Shown: positions 21,404 to 30,942 of the stretch, piece after piece
How the letters are laid out: each line of letters begins with the position of its first letter
How positions within the stretch are numbered: position 1 is the first letter of the stretch
Source of the DNA: an uncultured Tolumonas sp.
Lineage (GTDB): Bacteria > Pseudomonadota > Gammaproteobacteria > Enterobacterales > Aeromonadaceae
Length of the DNA: 64,000 nt
Assembly: GCF_963678185.1 (NCBI RefSeq)
Contig: NZ_OY782757.1
Span: forward strand, 3,128,001 to 3,192,000
Direction of reading: 5' to 3'
Position numbers and translations under genes: made by a program
Notes under the pieces: generated by a model
What the model was told of the DNA's origin: nothing
The model's database searches: none
The model's input: only the letters and a program-made list of their open reading frames with translations

Positions 21404-22666
21404 TTAATGAATAACGCTGCCGAGTTTGAATATAGGCAAGTACATAGCGATAACTAATCCGCCAACTAAAATACCCAACACAACCATGATCAATGGTTCA
21501 ATCATACTGGATAAGGCATCTACTGCATCATCAACTTGTTGCTCATAAATACCGGCTACCTTCGACAACATATCATCTAGCGATCCTGATTCCTCACCAA
21601 TCATGATCATTTGAATGACCATTTCAGGGAACACTTCAGTTGTACGCATGGCGACGTTCATTTGCATACCGGACATTACTTCGTTGCGTACAGACAGGAT
21701 AGCTTTACGGTACACGGCATTACCTGAGGAGCCTGCCGCTGCTACTAAACCATCGATCAATGGTAGACCTGCGGCGAAAGTTGTGGATAAAGTTCGTGCG
21801 TAACGAGCTAAGGCTGCTTTCTGCAATATTCCACCAACGATAGGTAAGCGCAGAATAAACTTATCAGTGCCATCACGCACTGATTCCATTCGGCGATATG
21901 AATGGATATAAACAAAAATTAGCGCAACCAAGGCGCCAGCTAGAAAATACCAATAGTGTTGCACTAGATTCGATAAATTAATAACCATGCGAGTGAATGC
22001 AGGTAGTTCTGCACCAAAACTTTTAAAAATTTTATCAAATTCTGGTACAACATATAAAAGTAGAATTGCTGTAACCACTAATGCCACAATAATAACGGTT
22101 GCCGGATAAAACAGTGCTTTTTTGATTTTTGATTTCAACGCCTCAGCTTTTTCTTTATAAATAGCAATCCGGTCGAAAATAGCATCAAGTGCGCCCGATT
22201 GCTCACCAGAAGACACTAAATCACAATACAAGTCATCGAAATAACGTGGATATTGGCGTAGTGCTTTAGATGGCTGAATACCTGATTCTATTTCAGTACA
22301 AATGTTTGCCAACATTTCGCGCATGGGGCGTTTTTCATGACTACCAGCGAGTAATTGAAGTGTTTGAACCAATGGTACACCCGCTGTTAACATGGTAGAT
22401 ATCTGACGGGTTAATACTGCAATATCCATTGGCTTGATGGATTGGCCATATTGAGCTAGTAGTGATTCTGTTTTGCGACGAATTTTTTGAACTACAATCC
22501 CTTGACGAATCAAGTCGGCTTTAGCCTGCAATAATGTTTCGGCTTTCACTTCACCAGAAATTTTTTGCCCACGACGATTTACGCCACTCCAGGCAAATGC
22601 CAGCGTAACTTTGGGTTTGGGCTTATTCACCGCATTGGCGGCGGAGCGTTGTTGAGCCACAGCCAT
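21404..22666 (-). CDS. pilC: Type IV pilus inner-membrane platform protein PilC
   Basis: Polytopic platform protein that couples the PilB and PilT motors to pilin assembly. The 420 residues contain two copies of the T2SSF domain, at about residues 80-205 and 285-405, and three membrane helices, with the block VLTRQISTMLTAGVPLVQ typical of the family. The cytoplasmic N-terminus is basic. It lies between pilB and pilD with 17- and 15-base gaps. Confidence 0.95.
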   Translation of the reverse strand: MAVAQQRSAANAVNKPKPKVTLAFAWSGVNRRGQKISGEVKAETLLQAKADLIRQGIVVQKIRRKTESLLAQYGQSIKPMDIAVLTRQISTMLTAGVPLVQTLQLLAGSHEKRPMREMLANICTEIESGIQPSKALRQYPRYFDDLYCDLVSSGEQSGALDAIFDRIAIYKEKAEALKSKIKKALFYPATVIIVALVVTAILLLYVVPEFDKIFKSFGAELPAFTRMVINLSNLVQHYWYFLAGALVALIFVYIHSYRRMESVRDGTDKFILRLPIVGGILQKAALARYARTLSTTFAAGLPLIDGLVAAAGSSGNAVYRKAILSVRNEVMSGMQMNVAMRTTEVFPEMVIQMIMIGEESGSLDDMLSKVAGIYEQQVDDAVDALSSMIEPLIMVVLGILVGGLVIAMYLPIFKLGSVIH

Positions 22667-22683
22667 AATTATTCTTCCTTAAA

Positions 22684-24390
22684 TTAGACGCAAGTTACCC
22701 GGTTTACTTCGGCCAAACTGGTAACACCGATACGCGCTTTTTCAAGCCCTGAACGATACAGTGTCATCATGCCTTCTTTAACAGCTATTTCGGCAATTTG
22801 TAATGAATTTCCGCCTTCCATGATCAAATTAGCAATACTTTCTGACATTGGCATCATCTCGTAAATACCTACCCGGCCTTTATAACCATTTGAACATTCA
22901 CTGCATCCTATTGGTTTGTATAAAGTAATACCGGTAGATACTTCATCATGAGTATAGCCCATCTCTAATAGCTCACTATCAGGAATATGGTGTGGTTGTT
23001 TGCAATGAGGGCAAAGACGGCGAGCGAGGCGTTGTGCCATGATTAAAGTCACCGATGATGCAACGTTAAATGCAGGCACTCCCATATTCAGCAAACGAGT
23101 CAGTGTTTCTGCTGATGAATTAGTATGCAGTGTCGATAATACCAAGTGACCGGTTTGCGCAGCCTTGATAGCAATTTCAGCGGTTTCCAGATCGCGAATT
23201 TCACCAACCATCACCACATCGGGATCTTGGCGCAAAAATGAACGTAATGCACCAGCAAAGGTTAGACCAGCTTTAGGATTAATTTGTACCTGATTGATGC
23301 CGGCTAGGTTAATTTCAATTGGATCTTCAGCAGTGGAGATATTTAATTCTGAAGTATTAAGAATATTTAAACCAGTATACAGCGACACTGTTTTACCTGA
23401 ACCGGTTGGGCCGGTAACTAAAATCATGCCCTGAGGTTTGGCTAAGGTGTCGAGATAGAGTTTTTTCTGTTTATCATCAAAACCCAGCATTTCAATGTTC
23501 AGGCTTGCGGCAGATGAGTCGAGAATACGTAGTACGACTTTTTCGCCCCACATAGTGGGCAGCGTGCTAACACGCAGATCAATAGAGCGGTTTTTAGCCA
23601 GTTTTAATTTAATACGGCCATCTTGCGGTAAACGACGCTCAGCAATATCGAGGCGGGCCATTACCTTTAAGCGCGCAGAAAAGCGGTTAGCTAAGTTTAC
23701 GGGTGGCGTGGCGACCTCATATAAAATACCGTCAATACGAAAGCGAATACGGTATTTTTTTTCATAAGGCTCGAAATGTAAGTCAGATGCACCACGGCGT
23801 ACGGCATCTAATAACACCTTATTGATATATTTAACTATAGGTGCGTCGTCTTCACTGTTATTTTCTGCTGTTTCTTGTAGACGAGCATCATCAACATCAC
23901 CAACTTCGATTTCACCAATGTTGTCATCAGACATGGACTTGGTAAATTCATCCTCAGTTGGGTCCGTTATTCGCTGAATTGCTCGTTGTAGTTTCCGTTC
24001 GTCAACTAACAGAGCTTCAGTATGTAGGCTAAAAGTAAAACCAAAATCCTCCAATGCAGTTACATTGGTGGGATCAGAAACAGCAATAAATAGGGTATTA
24101 CCTTGGGTATAAATGGGTAAAGCGTGGTGTTTTTCAATCAGCTTGGCATTAAGGTATTTTTGTGGGATCTCGGTTAATTCAAAGGCATCGAGATCTAATA
24201 GCGGAATACCATATTCCTGCTCACAGAGCTCAGCTAATTGGCTGCTACTGATAATGTCATTATCAATTAGATAGGTAACCAGAGTTTTCTTTTCATTGCG
24301 GGCTTTATCTTGCAGTTGAGAAGACAGGTGATCTTGAATGATACCGGCACGGATAAGACTAACTAACAAACCATTAGCGGAAGCATTCAC
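22684..24390 (-). CDS. pilB: Type IV pilus assembly ATPase PilB
   Basis: Hexameric ATPase that powers pilus extension. The 568-residue product has an N-terminal MshEN/T2SSE-N domain (about 5-140), Walker A GPTGSGKT at 327-334, an Asp box, [12 protein letters not shown] (Walker B region), a His box ([11 protein letters not shown]), and a CPHC...CSEC zinc motif near residues 455-505. The length fits PilB rather than the shorter PilT. Confidence 0.95.
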   Translation of the reverse strand: MNASANGLLVSLIRAGIIQDHLSSQLQDKARNEKKTLVTYLIDNDIISSSQLAELCEQEYGIPLLDLDAFELTEIPQKYLNAKLIEKHHALPIYTQGNTLFIAVSDPTNVTALEDFGFTFSLHTEALLVDERKLQRAIQRITDPTEDEFTKSMSDDNIGEIEVGDVDDARLQETAENNSEDDAPIVKYINKVLLDAVRRGASDLHFEPYEKKYRIRFRIDGILYEVATPPVNLANRFSARLKVMARLDIAERRLPQDGRIKLKLAKNRSIDLRVSTLPTMWGEKVVLRILDSSAASLNIEMLGFDDKQKKLYLDTLAKPQGMILVTGPTGSGKTVSLYTGLNILNTSELNISTAEDPIEINLAGINQVQINPKAGLTFAGALRSFLRQDPDVVMVGEIRDLETAEIAIKAAQTGHLVLSTLHTNSSAETLTRLLNMGVPAFNVASSVTLIMAQRLARRLCPHCKQPHHIPDSELLEMGYTHDEVSTGITLYKPIGCSECSNGYKGRVGIYEMMPMSESIANLIMEGGNSLQIAEIAVKEGMMTLYRSGLEKARIGVTSLAEVNRVTCV

Positions 24391-24410
24391 GACAGATAAA
24401 TCCTTTTACG

Positions 24411-24448
24411 GTAAGGATTATGGGTATTAATTCCCATAATCCTTTACC
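24411..24448 (-). terminator. Hairpin between pilA and pilB
   Basis: AAGGATTATGGG pairs perfectly with CCCATAATCCTT around an 8-base loop in the 76-base gap between pilA and pilB. There is no clear U-run on the minus strand, so it may be a partial terminator or a 3'-protecting hairpin that keeps pilA mRNA more abundant than pilBCD. That role is inference. Confidence 0.6.
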
Positions 24449-24466
24449 AATATTAAAATATAGTTA

Positions 24467-24880
24467 TTAGCAGAGGCCTGCAGTTTTACAAGAACCACTT
24501 GCTGCCCATACCAGTTGTCCTGCATTAGCACTTGATGCTGCAGTTAGTGTGTATTCGTAAGTAGTGCCACCGAACATAGCGCTTGAGGCTGTAGCTGTAA
24601 TCGTTGGGCTAGTCCAAGCTACACTTTCAACAACACCTGTAGCTGCTGCAGCTGATGGCACGCCATTGGTCCCACTGTTACAATTACTTAAACTACCCCC
24701 TTGAGTTTGATAACAAATCTCAATGGCTGTTTTGAAAGGCCCTGTTGCAGAAACAACTTCGGCAAAACGAGCTCTTTGGGCATAAGTTTGATAAGCGGGC
24801 ATCGCAATCGCTGCCAAAATAGCAACAATTGCCACTACGATCATTAATTCAATAAGGGTAAAACCGGATTGTTTTTTCAT
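24467..24880 (-). CDS. pilA: Type IV major pilin PilA
   Basis: Pilus structural subunit. ATG 24880 has a TAAGGAAGC ribosome-binding site just upstream and gives 137 residues starting MKKQSG, then the mature FTLIELMIVVAIVAILAAIA with Glu5. The prepilin leader is therefore six residues with Gly at -1. The C-terminal half has four cysteines (CYQTQGG...NC and CKTAGLC) that could form two disulfides, including the D-region loop. The frame is open further upstream but that stretch lacks pilin character. Confidence 0.95.
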   Translation of the reverse strand: MKKQSGFTLIELMIVVAIVAILAAIAMPAYQTYAQRARFAEVVSATGPFKTAIEICYQTQGGSLSNCNSGTNGVPSAAAATGVVESVAWTSPTITATASSAMFGGTTYEYTLTAASSANAGQLVWAASGSCKTAGLC

Positions 24881-25182
24881 GATTAGCTTCCTTACAGTTA
24901 AACTGTATTCCTGTTTTAGATGAGAGAGCTGAATGCTCAATTCTGATCGAGCACAAACCAAGTGTAGCCGTACATATAAAATACGTCCACGCTCTGTTGA
25001 GTCTAACGAATAACAGATTACAAATTTGTGATGCTAAAGGGAATTTTTATCTTTTGATTTTGCTGCAGAAGGTTGATTTCTATTGTTATTTTGCAAAATC
25101 TGACAGGTTTTTGACTGAGTTAACAGAGTAAAACAAACCTAGGTGTTGTTTTACTCTGTTCATAATCAGAATGAAAGGCTGA
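24881..25182. other. pilA upstream region and purD downstream region
   Basis: About 300 bases without a gene. The left part must hold the pilA promoter on the minus strand; I see no sigma-54 type GG...GC element there, so a sigma-70 type promoter is more likely. The right part carries a long inverted repeat after purD, listed separately. Confidence 0.5.
25122..25160 (-). terminator. Perfect 15-bp inverted repeat downstream of purD
   Basis: AACAGAGTAAAACAA and its exact complement TTGTTTTACTCTGTT flank a 9-base loop, 23 bases after the purD stop. It probably ends the purHD transcript, although the run of T after the stem is weak. Confidence 0.6.
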
Positions 25183-26469
25183 TTATTTCTGTTCGCGAGC
25201 AATAGCACGCCAGGCGATGTCTTTACGATAGTAGATACCATCCCAATGGATAGTGGCTGCTAAAGCATAAGCGTTTTGCTGTGCTTCTGCGACCGATTGA
25301 CCTAACGCAGTTGCACACAACACTCGGCCACCGGCAGTAATCACATTACCATCTTGTTCGGCGGTGCCAGCGTGGAAGATTTTGGCGGTATCAGATTCAT
25401 TAGTCGCCAGACCTTCGATAATATCACCTTTTTGCACTTCCGCTGGGTAACCGGCTGCAGCTAACACGACACCTACGGCAGGGCGTGGGTCATAATCGGC
25501 GGTTTTCTGGTCTAACTGTTCTGCACAAGCAGCCAGACACAGCCCCACCAAATCAGAGCGCATCCGTAGCATTATTGGTTGGGTTTCTGGGTCGCCAAAG
25601 CGGCAGTTAAATTCGATTACCTTTGGGTTGCCTTGGTTGTCGATCATCAAACCGGCATACAAGAAACCAGTATACGGGTTACCTTCGGCGGCCATGCCTT
25701 GCACTGTTGGCCAAATCACTTGCTGCATGACGCGATCATGCACTTCCTGTGTGACAACCGGTGCTGGCGAGTATGCACCCATACCACCGGTGTTCGGGCC
25801 GGTATCGCCGTCACCAATGCGTTTGTGATCTTGGCTGGTAGCCATTGGCAGTACATTTTTGCCATCGACCATGACGATAAAAGAGGCTTCTTCACCATCA
25901 AGGAATTCTTCAATCACAACACGGCTGCCGGCATCACCAAAGGCGTTACCAGACAGCATATCGCGCACCGCATCTTCAGCTTCTGTAAGGGTCATTGCTA
26001 CAATGACCCCTTTACCTGCAGCAAGGCCATCGGCTTTGATTACAATCGGTGCACCTTGTTGGCGTAAATAAGCCAATGCCGGCTCAATTTCGGTAAAATT
26101 TTGATAAGCAGCAGTTGGGATTTTATGGCGAGCCAAAAAATCTTTAGTAAAGGCTTTTGAACCTTCTAACTGTGCAGCTGCTTCGGTTGGACCAAAAATT
26201 TTCAGACCTGCGGCACGGAAGGCATCAACCACACCGATCACCAGTGGTGCTTCCGGGCCGACAATAGTCAGGCCGATGTTTTGTTCTTTGGCAAAAGCTA
26301 ATAATGCCGGAACGTCAGTGGCACTGATATTTACATTTTCGACTTTGGGTTCACGGGCTGAACCGGTGTTACCGGGCGCGACAAACACTTTGTCGGCTAG
26401 TGGTGATTGTGCGGCCTTCCATGCAAGTGCATGTTCACGACCGCCATTACCGATAATTAAGATATTCAT
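25183..26469 (-). CDS. purD: Phosphoribosylamine:glycine ligase PurD
   Basis: ATP-grasp ligase forming glycinamide ribonucleotide in purine synthesis. The 428 residues start MNILIIGNGGREHALAWKA, the family N-terminus. GPEAPLVIGVVDAF, KADGLAAGKGVIVA, GDGDTGPNTGGMGAYSPAP and FNCRFGDPETQ are all recognisable. It lies 21 bases after purH in a purHD operon. Confidence 0.97.
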   Translation of the reverse strand: MNILIIGNGGREHALAWKAAQSPLADKVFVAPGNTGSAREPKVENVNISATDVPALLAFAKEQNIGLTIVGPEAPLVIGVVDAFRAAGLKIFGPTEAAAQLEGSKAFTKDFLARHKIPTAAYQNFTEIEPALAYLRQQGAPIVIKADGLAAGKGVIVAMTLTEAEDAVRDMLSGNAFGDAGSRVVIEEFLDGEEASFIVMVDGKNVLPMATSQDHKRIGDGDTGPNTGGMGAYSPAPVVTQEVHDRVMQQVIWPTVQGMAAEGNPYTGFLYAGLMIDNQGNPKVIEFNCRFGDPETQPIMLRMRSDLVGLCLAACAEQLDQKTADYDPRPAVGVVLAAAGYPAEVQKGDIIEGLATNESDTAKIFHAGTAEQDGNVITAGGRVLCATALGQSVAEAQQNAYALAATIHWDGIYYRKDIAWRAIAREQK

Positions 26470-26490
26470 TCGATATTCTCTTTTAAAAAA

Positions 26491-28083
26491 TCAGTGACGG
26501 AAATGACGCATGTTGGTAAATACCATTGCCATACCATGTTCATCGGCAGCATCGATCACTTCCTGATCGCGCATTGAGCCGCCTGGCTGAATCACACAGG
26601 TAATACCGGCTTCAGCTGCTGCATCAATACCATCACGGAACGGGAAGAAGGCGTCAGAGGCCATGACTGAACCTTTTACTTCTAAGCCTTCATCAGCGGC
26701 TTTGATTCCTGCAATTTTAGCAGAATAAACACGGCTCATTTGGCCAGCGCCGACACCGATGGTCATGCCACCTTTGGCATACACAATGGCGTTGGATTTA
26801 ACGTATTTGCCGACCTTCCAGCAGAACAGCAGATCTTGTAATTCTTGTTCAGTTGGTTGGCGTTTAGTGACCACTTTCAGATCGTCTAAGGTGACCATGC
26901 CTTGATCGCGATCTTGTACCAGTAAACCACCGTTCACACGCTTGACGTCAAAGCCAGTGGCCTTTCCTTGCCACTGACCGCATTCCAGCAGACGCACATT
27001 GGCTTTTTTCGCGACCACTGCTTTTGCTTCTTCGCTAACGATTGGCGCAATAATTACTTCAACAAACTGACGGCTGACAATGGCTTCTGCGGTTGCGGCG
27101 TCTAATTCGCGGTTGAACGCGATGATGCCACCAAACGCAGAGGTTGGGTCAGTTTGGTAAGCACGGTTATAAGCTTCCAGAATGTCGTTACCTAATGCCA
27201 CGCCACATGGGTTGGCATGTTTCACGATGACACAGGCTGGTTCCGCAAACTCTTTGACACATTCCAACGCAGCATCGGTATCTGCAATGTTGTTGTAAGA
27301 GAGCGCTTTGCCTTGCAACTGGGTGGCAGTAGAAACACAGGCATCCTGCACGTCAGCCTCGGTATAAAAAGCAGCGGCTTGATGGCTGTTTTCGCCATAA
27401 CGCATGTCTTGTTTTTTGATGAACTGGAAATTGATGGTACGTGGAAATTTAGAGTCGGCGCTGGCTTCGTCTTGCACACCATAAGTTGGTACTTTGGTGC
27501 CAAAGTAGTTGGCAATCATACCATCGTAAGCGGCGGTGTGTTCGAATGCGGCGATGGCTAAATCAAAGCGGGTCGCGTAGGTCAGCGAATTGGCATTGGC
27601 ATCCATTTCCGCTACGACACGGGTATAATCTTTCGCATTTACTACGATAGTTACGTCTTTGTGATTTTTCGCAGCGGAGCGCACCATAGTTGGGCCGCCG
27701 ATATCGATATTTTCGATGGCGTCTTCTAAAGCACAGTTTGGATTCGCAACTGTCGCAGCAAACGGATAAAGATTAACGGCAACCAGATCGATTGGGCTAA
27801 TGGTGTGTTGCGCCATGATGGCGTCATCAATACCGCGGCGACCTAAAATTCCACCGTGAACTTTCGGATGCAGGGTTTTAACGCGGCCATCCATCATTTC
27901 CGGGAAGCCGGTATAGTCGGAAACCTCGGTAACAGGCAAGCCAGCGTCAGCGAGCAGGCGCGCAGTGCCGCCAGTGGAGAGCAGTTCGACACCACGTTGT
28001 TGCAGGGCACGGGCGAACTCCACGATACCGGTCTTGTCAGAAACGCTGAGCAGGGCACGGCGGATTGGGCGAGCGTTATCCAT
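26491..28083 (-). CDS. purH: Bifunctional AICAR transformylase / IMP cyclohydrolase PurH
   Basis: Catalyses the last two steps of IMP synthesis. The 530 residues comprise an N-terminal MGS-like cyclohydrolase domain ([31 protein letters not shown]) and a C-terminal transformylase domain with [21 protein letters not shown] and [12 protein letters not shown]. The final residues [11 protein letters not shown] are typical. No PurR-like palindrome was found in the 130 bases upstream. Confidence 0.97.
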   Translation of the reverse strand: MDNARPIRRALLSVSDKTGIVEFARALQQRGVELLSTGGTARLLADAGLPVTEVSDYTGFPEMMDGRVKTLHPKVHGGILGRRGIDDAIMAQHTISPIDLVAVNLYPFAATVANPNCALEDAIENIDIGGPTMVRSAAKNHKDVTIVVNAKDYTRVVAEMDANANSLTYATRFDLAIAAFEHTAAYDGMIANYFGTKVPTYGVQDEASADSKFPRTINFQFIKKQDMRYGENSHQAAAFYTEADVQDACVSTATQLQGKALSYNNIADTDAALECVKEFAEPACVIVKHANPCGVALGNDILEAYNRAYQTDPTSAFGGIIAFNRELDAATAEAIVSRQFVEVIIAPIVSEEAKAVVAKKANVRLLECGQWQGKATGFDVKRVNGGLLVQDRDQGMVTLDDLKVVTKRQPTEQELQDLLFCWKVGKYVKSNAIVYAKGGMTIGVGAGQMSRVYSAKIAGIKAADEGLEVKGSVMASDAFFPFRDGIDAAAEAGITCVIQPGGSMRDQEVIDAADEHGMAMVFTNMRHFRH

Positions 28084-28136
28084 CTCTACTTTGTCCTCAA
28101 ATTTAAATTCACGGGTCAGATTTTTACGGAAAGGTC

Positions 28137-28162
28137 AGGATACAGCATCTACTGCATCCTGT
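28137..28162. repeat. Imperfect inverted repeat between purH and the Lrp-family gene
   Basis: CAGGATACAG and CTGCATCCTG (9 of 10 paired, 6-base loop) lie in the 134-base gap. It may be the 3' end of the regulator transcript or part of the purH leader. No clear U-run follows on either strand. Confidence 0.4.
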
Positions 28163-28217
28163 TTTCAGGCGGCGTATTTTACACCAAAAGCAGAGGTTGT
28201 AGGATCATTATTGGCGG

Positions 28218-28691
28218 TTATTCCAGATGATCCAACGGTAGTGAAGTGAATTGTTTTACCTGTTGTAAAACGAAACTTGAGCGAACGCCGGTAACACCTT
28301 CAATTCGTGTCAGTTTTTCCAGTAGAAAATGCTGATAAAATTCCATGTCGGGGACGACCACTTTTAGTTGGTAATCCGCATCGTTACCGGTGATCAGTGC
28401 GCATTCCATGACTTCCGGCATTTCTGATACCGCCTGATTGAAGTTATTCAGGCGCTCCGGCGTATGTTTATCCATGTTAATGTGGATATACGCAGTCAGC
28501 TTTAAATTGAGTTTTTCCGGATTAAGCAGCGTGACATGCTTTAAGATCAAGCCGGATTCTTCCAATGCTTTAATGCGACGGGAACAAGGTGACGGCGATA
28601 ACCCGACTTGTTCCGCCAGATCAAGATTGCTAATGCGCGCATCTTTTTGCATTAGATTCAGAATTTTTTTATCTAAACGGTCTAATTTCAT
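28218..28691 (-). CDS. Lrp/AsnC-family transcriptional regulator
   Basis: A 157-residue regulator from ATG 28691 (MKLDRLDKKIL); a TTG nine bases upstream is less likely. The N-terminal AsnC-type winged helix reads LDRLDKKILNLMQKDARISN with LAEQVGLSPSPCSRRIKALE as the HTH. The C-terminal RAM ligand-binding domain includes GNADYQLKVVVPD-like sequence (GNDADYQLKVVVPD). The effector is not identifiable; it may be a Lrp-like amino-acid sensor similar to DecR/YbaO. Palindromic sequences upstream (28741-28803) could be its autoregulatory sites. Confidence 0.9.
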   Translation of the reverse strand: MKLDRLDKKILNLMQKDARISNLDLAEQVGLSPSPCSRRIKALEESGLILKHVTLLNPEKLNLKLTAYIHINMDKHTPERLNNFNQAVSEMPEVMECALITGNDADYQLKVVVPDMEFYQHFLLEKLTRIEGVTGVRSSFVLQQVKQFTSLPLDHLE

Positions 28692-28785
28692 AAAATCCAA
28701 TTATTCAGCAATAACTGATTAGTAATTTGTATATTATTGGTGAGCTCTTGCGCAATAACCAGCTTTTAATGCAATATTTGCAATC

Positions 28786-28811
28786 ACATTCTAAAAGGAA
28801 TGTCGTATTAT
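28786..28811 (+). promoter_or_regulatory. Palindrome and -10-like element upstream of the candidate small RNA
   Basis: ACATTC and GAATGT form a perfect 6-bp inverted repeat at 28786-28803, directly followed by TATTAT at 28806-28811. A good -35 at normal spacing is missing, as expected for an activator-dependent promoter. The adjacent Lrp-family protein is an obvious candidate regulator, but this is inference. Confidence 0.35.
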
Positions 28812-28818
28812 TTATCTC

Positions 28819-29000
28819 GTTCGGGTGGAACGAACACTACGACTAAATTTTGCAAGGTACTCTTACCGGAGGAAGCTTGCCGCAACATCTGACGGCTTAC
28901 CGGACGCTCAGATGGCTTGGAACCAGTTACCGCTGCCAAAACAAGGTAATCATCATTACCAAAGAGAGGGGCCTGCAACCGAAGTTGCAGGCCCTTTTTT
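28819..29000 (+). ncRNA. Candidate small RNA ending in an intrinsic terminator
   Basis: The plus strand between two minus-strand genes carries five hairpins: GTTCG/CGAAC (28819-28835), GGTA/TACC (28856-28867), CATCTGA/TCAGATG (28886-28914), GGTAAT/ATTACC (28945-28960), and GGGCCTGCAAC/GTTGCAGGCCC (28969-28994) followed by TTTTTT. The terminal hairpin is an intrinsic terminator only in the plus direction, where no protein gene precedes it. Several GGA triplets lie in loops or linkers, a weak hint of CsrA binding. I do not recognise a known RNA family. Confidence 0.55.
28969..29000 (+). terminator. Intrinsic terminator of the candidate small RNA
   Basis: An 11-bp GC-rich perfect stem with a CGAA loop is followed by six T on the plus strand. 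On the minus strand the stem is followed by CCTCTC, so it does not serve ettA as a classical terminator. Confidence 0.85.
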
Positions 29001-29007
29001 ATGCAGC

Positions 29008-30675
29008 TTATTTGGCGATTTTCTTGTATTTGATGCGGTGTGGCTGTAATGCCTCGGCACCTAAGGTTTTCTTTTTCCACTCTTCATAATCGGTAAAGTT
29101 ACCTTCGAAGAAGCGGACATTACCTTCATCGCTATAATCCAGAATATGGGTCGCAATACGGTCGAGGAACCAGCGATCATGCGAGATCACCATAGCACAG
29201 CCAGGGAATTCCAGCAGGGCATTTTCCAGTGCACGCAACGTTTCGATATCCAGATCATTGGTTGGTTCGTCGAGTAACAGCACGTTGCCGCCGGTCTGCA
29301 GCAGTTTTGCCAGATGCAAACGACCACGTTCACCACCAGAGAGTTCACCCACGCGTTTTTGCTGGTCAACACCTTTAAAGTTAAAGCGACCAACGTACGC
29401 ACGACTTGGGATCTCGAAATTGCCGATTTTCAGAATATCCTGCCCATTGGCGACTTCATCAAATACGGTCTTTTTATCGTCCATGCTGTCACGGAACTGA
29501 TCAACCGAGGCCAGAACGACGGTGTCGCCTAAGGTGATAGTGCCGCTGTCTGGCTGTTCCTGACCACTCAACATACGGAACAGCGTCGATTTCCCGGCAC
29601 CGTTCGGACCGATGATGCCAACAATGGCACCTTTCGGAATGCTGAATGACAGGTTATCGATCAGCTGACGATCGCCGTAAGACTTGGACAAACCTTCCAC
29701 TTCCACCACTTTGTCGCCTAAGCGTGGTCCTGGTGGAATAAACAGTTCGTTGGTCTCATTCCGTTTCTGGTAATCTTGACCACTGAGCTCTTCAAAGCGG
29801 GCCAGACGGGCCTTGCTCTTTGCCTGACGACCTTTCGGATTTTGGCGTACCCACTCCAGCTCTTTCTCGATCGATTTACGACGAGCTGCTTCGGTAGAGG
29901 CTTCTTGGGCCAGACGGGCGTCTTTTTGTTCCAGCCAAGAAGAGTAGTTACCTTCCCACGGAATACCTTCACCGCGGTCGAGTTCCAAGATCCAGCCAGC
30001 AACATTATCGAGGAAGTAACGGTCGTGCGTGATCGCAACAACAGTGCCTTCGTAGTCGTGCAGGAAACGCTCCAGCCACGCCACAGACTCGGCGTCTAAG
30101 TGGTTGGTTGGCTCGTCGAGCAGCAGCATGTCTGGTTTTTCGAGCAGCAGGCGGCACAGTGCAACACGGCGACGTTCGCCCCCTGACAGCACTTTGATCT
30201 GGGCATCCCACGCAGGCAGACGCAGTGCATCAGCAGCACGTTCCAGCTGGTTTTCCATGTTGTGACCATCGTGAGATTGGATTATGGCTTCCAATTCACC
30301 TTGTTCTTTAGCCAGCTTATCGAAGTCAGCATCGGGTTCGGCGTAAGCGGCATAGACTTCGTCAAGACGCGTCATGGCGCGCTTTAATTCGCCCATGGCT
30401 TCTTCAACGGCTTCACGCACCGTTTGTTCAGGATCGAGTTTCGGTTCCTGTGGCAGATAGCCGATTTTGATCCCTGGTTGCGGACGTGCTTCGCCTTCAA
30501 TTTCGGTATCGATGCCGGCCATGATGCGCAGCAGGGTTGATTTACCTGCACCGTTCAGACCTAAGACACCGATTTTGGCGCCAGGGAAGAACGAGAGGGA
30601 AATATTTTTTAAGATATGACGCTTAGGCGGTACTACTTTGCCTACGCGATTCATGGTGTAAATAAATTGCGCCAT
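29008..30675 (-). CDS. ettA: Energy-dependent translational throttle EttA (ABC-F)
   Basis: Cytoplasmic ABC-F ATPase that binds the ribosomal E site and regulates the first elongation steps with ATP level. ATG 30675 gives 555 residues starting MAQFIYTMNRVGK, the EttA N-terminus; a longer open frame upstream lacks similarity. Two ABC domains have Walker A GLNGAGKST and GPNGAGKST, signatures LSGGERRR and LSGGERGR, and Walker B LLLDEPTNHLD and LLLDEPTNDLD, with the arm and P-site tRNA-interaction linker between. Confidence 0.97.
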   Translation of the reverse strand: MAQFIYTMNRVGKVVPPKRHILKNISLSFFPGAKIGVLGLNGAGKSTLLRIMAGIDTEIEGEARPQPGIKIGYLPQEPKLDPEQTVREAVEEAMGELKRAMTRLDEVYAAYAEPDADFDKLAKEQGELEAIIQSHDGHNMENQLERAADALRLPAWDAQIKVLSGGERRRVALCRLLLEKPDMLLLDEPTNHLDAESVAWLERFLHDYEGTVVAITHDRYFLDNVAGWILELDRGEGIPWEGNYSSWLEQKDARLAQEASTEAARRKSIEKELEWVRQNPKGRQAKSKARLARFEELSGQDYQKRNETNELFIPPGPRLGDKVVEVEGLSKSYGDRQLIDNLSFSIPKGAIVGIIGPNGAGKSTLFRMLSGQEQPDSGTITLGDTVVLASVDQFRDSMDDKKTVFDEVANGQDILKIGNFEIPSRAYVGRFNFKGVDQQKRVGELSGGERGRLHLAKLLQTGGNVLLLDEPTNDLDIETLRALENALLEFPGCAMVISHDRWFLDRIATHILDYSDEGNVRFFEGNFTDYEEWKKKTLGAEALQPHRIKYKKIAK

Positions 30676-30769
30676 GGTGTTCTCTTCGTCATTACAGATG
30701 GCGGATAGTGTAGAGCAAGGTTTTGACAGGGAAAAGTGCAGAAAGATATTTTTGGAATATAACAGATAC

Positions 30770-30793
30770 AAAAAAACCCGCTTATGCGGGTTT
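30770..30793 (-). terminator. Terminator downstream of the tRNA-Leu fragment
   Basis: On the minus strand AACCCGC pairs with GCGGGTT around ATAA and is followed by a T-run (six A at 30771-30776 on the plus strand). It would have ended transcription of the tRNA-Leu gene now represented by its 3' half. Confidence 0.8.
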
Positions 30794-30798
30794 AATGA

Positions 30799-30853
30799 TG
30801 GTGCCCAGGGACGGACTCGAACCGTCACGATTATTCATCGGCGGATTTTGAAT
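30799..30853 (-). pseudogene. 3' half of tRNA-Leu(CAA); probable attachment site
   Basis: Read on the minus strand, these 55 bases begin in the anticodon loop (TTCAAAA, anticodon CAA), continue through the 3' anticodon stem TCCGC, a variable arm CGAT..AATCG, a T arm GACGG-TTCGAGT-CCGTC and the acceptor strand CCTGGGC-ACCA. The expected 5' half is missing: the sequence before it does not restore the stem. A tyrosine recombinase gene starts 90 bases away. This is the usual signature of an integrated element end; the intact tRNA should lie at the other end, outside the window. Confidence 0.85.
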
Positions 30854-30942
30854 TTACAGTGCGTATATAATGCTATTGTTTTGAAAGGATTTTTTGCTAC
30901 ATTTGTAGGAGGTATAAAAGAAAGTATAAAACGGGGTATAAA

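Noticed and set aside
24900-25070. Sigma-54 promoter for pilA
   Set aside because: No GG and GC elements with the required spacing were found on the minus strand.
28808-29089. Open frames on both strands over the candidate small RNA
   Set aside because: They run through the terminator hairpin, lack ribosome-binding sites and have no recognisable protein features; RNA structure explains the region better.
30854-30942. Complete tRNA-Leu gene at the island end
   Set aside because: The 5' half is absent: bases after 30853 do not complete the anticodon stem, D arm or acceptor stem.
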